DNA from: Hoplostethus atlanticus
Taxonomy: Eukaryota > Chordata > Actinopteri > Trachichthyiformes > Trachichthyidae
Assembly (NCBI GenBank): GCA_034670405.1
Contig: JAXDDX010000033.1
Coordinates: 4,056,501-4,120,500 of the forward strand
DNA length: 64,000 bases
Reading direction: 5' to 3'
The notes beneath the pieces are model-generated. The model saw only the letters and a program-made list of their open reading frames with translations, was not told where the DNA came from and made no database searches. This document shows positions 59,766 to 64,000 of this stretch, piece by piece (within the stretch, counting starts at the first letter, position 1; each line of letters opens with the position of its first letter). The position numbers were made by a program, and so were the translations under genes.

Positions 59766-59855
59766 GTGGACCCCCATGTGAAGCAGTGTTGCCACGATCT
59801 TTGAACCACAATCAATACTTCTGTACTATTGTGAATTTCAGATTGAATTTTTAGA

Positions 59856-60150
59856 AATGTTCACTACTTTCACCAAATGTGTCCTGAAAGCTGAAATTCC
59901 ACTTCAACGTCACCCCCAGAGGGCGTACACATCCGGACGGGAACAGGAGGACTGGACCAGACAGAGCTGCAGTCTGCAACAGTCCACCACGTCTTGAACT
60001 GGATCCCAGTCCACATACACTGGTGCCAGAAGCCAAACATGGATCTATTTTTGCTAAGAGAGCTGACAACGAGGGACACCCAACCAACAACCCAACCCCC
60101 TGTGCAAAGAGCCGCTACAGATCTGCAAGTGAAGTGTGGTAACACGCTGC
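59856..60150 (+). repeat. Dispersed family B, copy 3
   Basis: TTTCACCAAATGTGTCCTGA, CCCAGAGGGCGTACAC, CAGAGCTGCAGTCTGC, AGTCCACCACGTCTTGAAC and CACTGGTGCCAGAAGCC. This is the fullest copy of the family. Confidence 0.7.
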
Positions 60151-60374
60151 TTGTTGGTTTGTCTTGTTTGCGGTTGTATCACAGTAGTATTGAACCTCTA
60201 GATATTAAAGTTAGTATTGGTATCGTTAAATTCTGGTGCCGTGAAAACAGTTACATCATGTGTTTTTATGTCATTTGAAAGAATAAAACCACATCATATG
60301 GTGTGATTATCTCCCAACCGGTGTTTCAGTTTACACACACCTACACAAACCCACAGCAGCTACTAACACACACT

Positions 60375-60377
<3 letters not shown>

Positions 60378-60402
<25 letters not shown>
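60378..60402. repeat. (CA)n microsatellite
   Basis: About 12 CA units. Confidence 0.9.
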
Positions 60403-60406
<4 letters not shown>

Positions 60407-61282
60407 ACAGACGGTTCTGCATACTCCCACACTCATACAAGCACATTGCGACTCTGGCTTCAGCTGCATCCTCGACATAGTTCAAGGAACGGAGTGGAAT
60501 TAGACGTTCAGTTCGAATGGCTTCCTGTCCGGTTGTGATTAATTGGGTGACGATCAGCTCCCCCAGAGCAAAACCCTCATGAGATCAATTGTTGTAACGG
60601 CAACCGTCACCGTAACTAGCCTCCACGGAAGGTCTGGTAGGAAGAAGAATGTGCTGTGCCGGTATCTACATCTAATTTACACACATTACAACCAGCTTCG
60701 GTTCCCAGATCACCGACTCTGCAGGCACCCGCTAGTAAAAAGTGCACGTTTCTAAGCCGCTGTATCCCGACAACAGTGTCATAAAGAAGCAAGAGCGATG
60801 GCAGACAATGCAGAACAGTGTTTTTTTGTTTTTTTGCCGTTGTTGTCGGTGGTTTCTGTGTCGAATCTGTGTTTCCAGCTACCCAATCCTTGTTGGTGGA
60901 ATCTGACCGTTGGATGCCCCTCATAGAGGATTTGCTACTCATCATTTTCCTCCAGCACTGCTCTACCTTGGGAAACGGAAAGAGATGGGGGTGGGAGTGG
61001 TGTGTCGGGGTGGATTTTTTCTTTTTTTCTAACAGCTTTGTGTCAGTGAATTCGCACACCGCAGAACAGTACCTCCGGCAGACCTCGTGTCAATATCTGA
61101 AAATCCCGTCTGTGAGAATAAGCCGATGAGATGCACCGACACGGCAGCCCGAGCTCCGGAACGTTTACAGAATGTAAATAGGATAGGCGAGATGTAGCGG
61201 CGACCCCCATCACCAACCAGCGCCGTGGCACCTGCAACCGACTCGCAATAGTTGAGTGATCACATCCCATCCTACGGTATGT

Positions 61283-61545
61283 AGTATTCAAAAACAGAAA
61301 TATCAAAATCCCCGACCACATGCGAGTTCTCAGAGAAAATGGACAAATCTGGGCAGGACGGCTCATTGAACTGCTTTCAATAAATAAAAAACCTTTAACT
61401 AAATAAAGTAGAACAAATAGGAGCAAGTCCGCCCTCAACGACTCACTCAACAATGTCATCAAAAAACACAAATGTATGGGCCTGATATCGCTGCTTACAC
61501 AGCCGAACAAGCATGAGAGCAACTGAGCACAAAATGGGATCAAAT
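61283..61545 (+). repeat. Dispersed family C, copy 2, with an insertion
   Basis: CCCGACCACATGCGAGTTCT and AGAGAAAATGGACAAA are followed by about 140 unrelated bases before CAGCCGAACAAGCATGAGAG. The intervening bases are absent from copy 1. Confidence 0.65.
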
Positions 61546-61559
61546 CACATGTGGGACAT

Positions 61560-64000
61560 GATCTGTGTCTAATACTGTCTACTAGGAAGCAGACGTGAAC
61601 ACAGCACGCTTAAAGCCACAATCCTCAATTCATCCCACCAGCTCAACTATGTTACTGAACTCACCATGCTGGCCCGGTTTCCTGGTGCCAACGTAGCCAA
61701 CCCTTTAAAGCATCAAACTACACCTAAAGGCTGTCACATGCAGTCGGTCCTGGTATCGAGAGCTCAGAGAGTACATTTAAGAGTATAGAAAATATGTATA
61801 ATCCCATGAATCACTATGTGAAGTCATAGTGCGGAGACAGTATAGCAGTAGACGGCGTAGCATGTGCTAATACATGTGGCGCTGCGGGAGGCCGCTGTGA
61901 GAGACGGTAATCTGTCCTGACAGAAAATCACTGCCGCACAGAAAATGTTTAATAACCTACTTTCAATAATTACACGGCGGTACACCTGCAAAGCTCGTTA
62001 AGCTTTAGGTTATCAAGATGAGGGGTTCAGCGCCTTTTTAAAAGTCAATTAAAAGAGATGGAAGATAATGAATTTGAGGGAAAGCTTTAATGGCTTTTGT
62101 GTCACTTGCCTTGTTGAATAAGGGGAAACAGTTTTCAAAAGGGGGTTCGGTTCAAAATACGAGACGCGGCTTAAAGTCTGCAGCTCATAACAGCAGCAGT
62201 GACTAAACTCGGGCAGGACAATGTCAATTATCCTCGGTGGCTAGGTGGAAAAAAAAGATATATGTTCCTTTTCCATTTTAAATGTCAGTCTTGTTCTCTG
62301 ACGACCGAGCTCCCGTTTGGCACTTGAATGCGCCACATAATGAAAAATTCAGCAGCGGCTAAGAGGCTCTTGTTTTTCTCACCACTTGAATTATTGCTTG
62401 CTCTAATACACGCCCCGCATTCACTGTCTCGTATTTATACATTGTCTGGACACATATTCCCCACTTCCTTCACATGAGATTTCAGCTAATGGGAGTCTAA
62501 TGGAGGCATTCTTCTAGAGGCCATCTCTTAAAGCAGGATCATGCTTCCTATTAAGTGGGAAATGCCCCTCCTGCACTGCTGAGTCACAACTGTCCTGCAA
62601 TGGCCGGCATGAAGCTAAGAAGGACTATAAAACACAAACAAGACCTGACAAGCGCTTATTCTCAGTTTCTACATAGTCATCGTGCTGTCTTGTTTTTTTT
62701 TTTCTCGTTTCAAGCCGTGCAGAAATATTAAATCTCCATTTTGCAGTGTGAAAGAGAGATGCTGATTTGATCACAGGCACATAGAAGAGGCCCGAGCCAA
62801 ATGACTCAGGCTGCTAAAACCTCGCGTCCACTATTTTCTGTGGTTTTTCATGTTTGTCCTTAAACTTTAATTCAAGCTTTTTGCCTGAGCGTGTGAAATC
62901 TCATTCAAAAACCCTTTTTGTATAATTTCAAAAACAGATACTTCATTTTCAGATCGACTTTTTGGCGTCCATCCAGCAGCATCTATTATTAGCAACGCGT
63001 GGCATCTTGACGAGAGAGGAGAGACGGGATGGCGGGAGGTGTGATCGAGATCTCTTCCATACTCAACAAGTAAGACAATTAAAATGATTGCTGCTGTGAC
63101 GTTCTCCCGAGAAGCCTTTCAAAAACCTTAGTAGTTATCTTTCTCTTCACACCGCTAGCCTACGCCTGGCCAACATGAATGCTGAAGTATACAACATGAA
63201 AGGAGATTTAAGAGATTTACACAACACTGGCACCAGTGTGCTCTGAATGCACAAAGCATTTTTGACACCATCCTTGAAACAAGTCGTTTCTGTTCGGGTT
63301 TTTGTTACTGTCACCTTGGGGAGTCAATATTACGCTGTAAAAAATGTGGAAATCTTAAGTTACTAGCAGAGAGTCTTAAAAATAGTTTTTTTTTTTCCAA
63401 ACTAGGAGAATGAAGAGAAAACCATCTCACCCCACTGGCAGAATAAAAGAAAAAGAGGATGTTTATGGTTCAGCACTACATTACACTGCAGCGTAAACAC
63501 CAGCACTGCAACAGGATGTTACTGCTTGTCCCCAGCATGTCACTTTGGGGAGACAATAGGCTAGGCTGACATTTTGGGGTCACTGTGCAAACATCCCAGG
63601 GAAGGAGGCAAAGTGTGCCTGCTGCCCACCGCTGACATATTAATCTGAAATGAAAACCAATCCCTGGTGATTTTCCTCTCCAGCAGCCAGATTATACAGT
63701 CGCCTCCTGGAAAACCATCTTAAGTGGCATTCCTCCTGCCGTCCACATGCAGAAGTGTATCTGTTCATTGCAGGTGCTATTCGTACCAACCCCCCACTAA
63801 ATGTTAGAGAGGCAGGCTTGTGGCTGGTGACCTCCTGGGAGAATGTGGACTGGTAAAGTGAATGAGGCTGTGGCTGGACTGGGAAGGCGTTGTACCTGGA
63901 TAAATAAAGATTGATGATGAGCAGGCTTGCAGTTCTGGAAGGTTATTGGTACCCCTTGCATTGGATGCAGATAACGTACAATATCTTCTGAAATAACTGG
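61560..64000. other. Low-repeat stretch at the right end
   Basis: No simple repeat, transposon end or coding frame is recognised. It is AT-moderate DNA with runs such as AGGGAAAGCTTTAATGGC that look like non-coding conserved DNA. That impression cannot be tested without another genome. Confidence 0.3.

Noticed and set aside
60616-61059. 147-codon minus-strand frame
   Set aside because: Lys/Thr/Ser-rich with poly-Lys from a T-rich tract on the other strand; no family resemblance, and it lies among dispersed repeats.

Overview
The window looks like teleost fish genomic DNA. It has vertebrate genes split by GT..AG introns, many long CA/GT and CT/GA microsatellites, and repeats typical of fish: V-SINE-like tRNA SINEs, L2-type LINE remnants, a Tc1/Passport-like transposon end, hAT-like elements and TTAA-target MITEs. 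I recognised no bacterial, viral or CRISPR feature. The species cannot be named from the sequence alone.

All recognisable protein genes lie on the minus strand. From left to right they are: (1) the first coding exon of an unidentified, probably N-myristoylated protein (1-336), running off the left edge; (2) a six-exon class C GPCR of the GPRC6A type (4055-11320), complete in exon structure and splice phase but carrying one extra base in exon 2; (3) single-exon ANKRD9 (16813-17694); (4) LRFN2/SALM1, with its two coding exons at 26301-27282 and 37207-38603, a 9.9-kb intron between them, and a further upstream 5' exon implied by a splice acceptor at 38603. The 25 kb right of 38603 contains no coding exon I can recognise. 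It is either the first intron of lrfn2 or its upstream regulatory neighbourhood.

Repeat structure is the unusual part. Intron 1 of gprc6a holds a TTGCTAGGGTG minisatellite and a 139-bp tandem repeat. One unit of that repeat is split by a 1183-bp element with ~205-212-bp inverted ends and a perfect 8-bp target duplication. Between gprc6a and ankrd9 lies a 1.7-kb element whose ends are inverted arrays of a CCCCAAAGTA decamer around a ~260-bp higher-order tandem repeat. An identical 84-bp inverted repeat lies at 40711-41007, and a ~300-bp direct duplication lies at 21771-22085 and 23842-24140. Three further small dispersed repeat families recur in the non-coding DNA.

The genes do not form a pathway. 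GPRC6A is an amino-acid/cation receptor (olfactory in fish), ANKRD9 is a cullin-RING substrate adaptor, and LRFN2 is a postsynaptic adhesion protein. Gene identities come from recalled family sequences, not from a database search.
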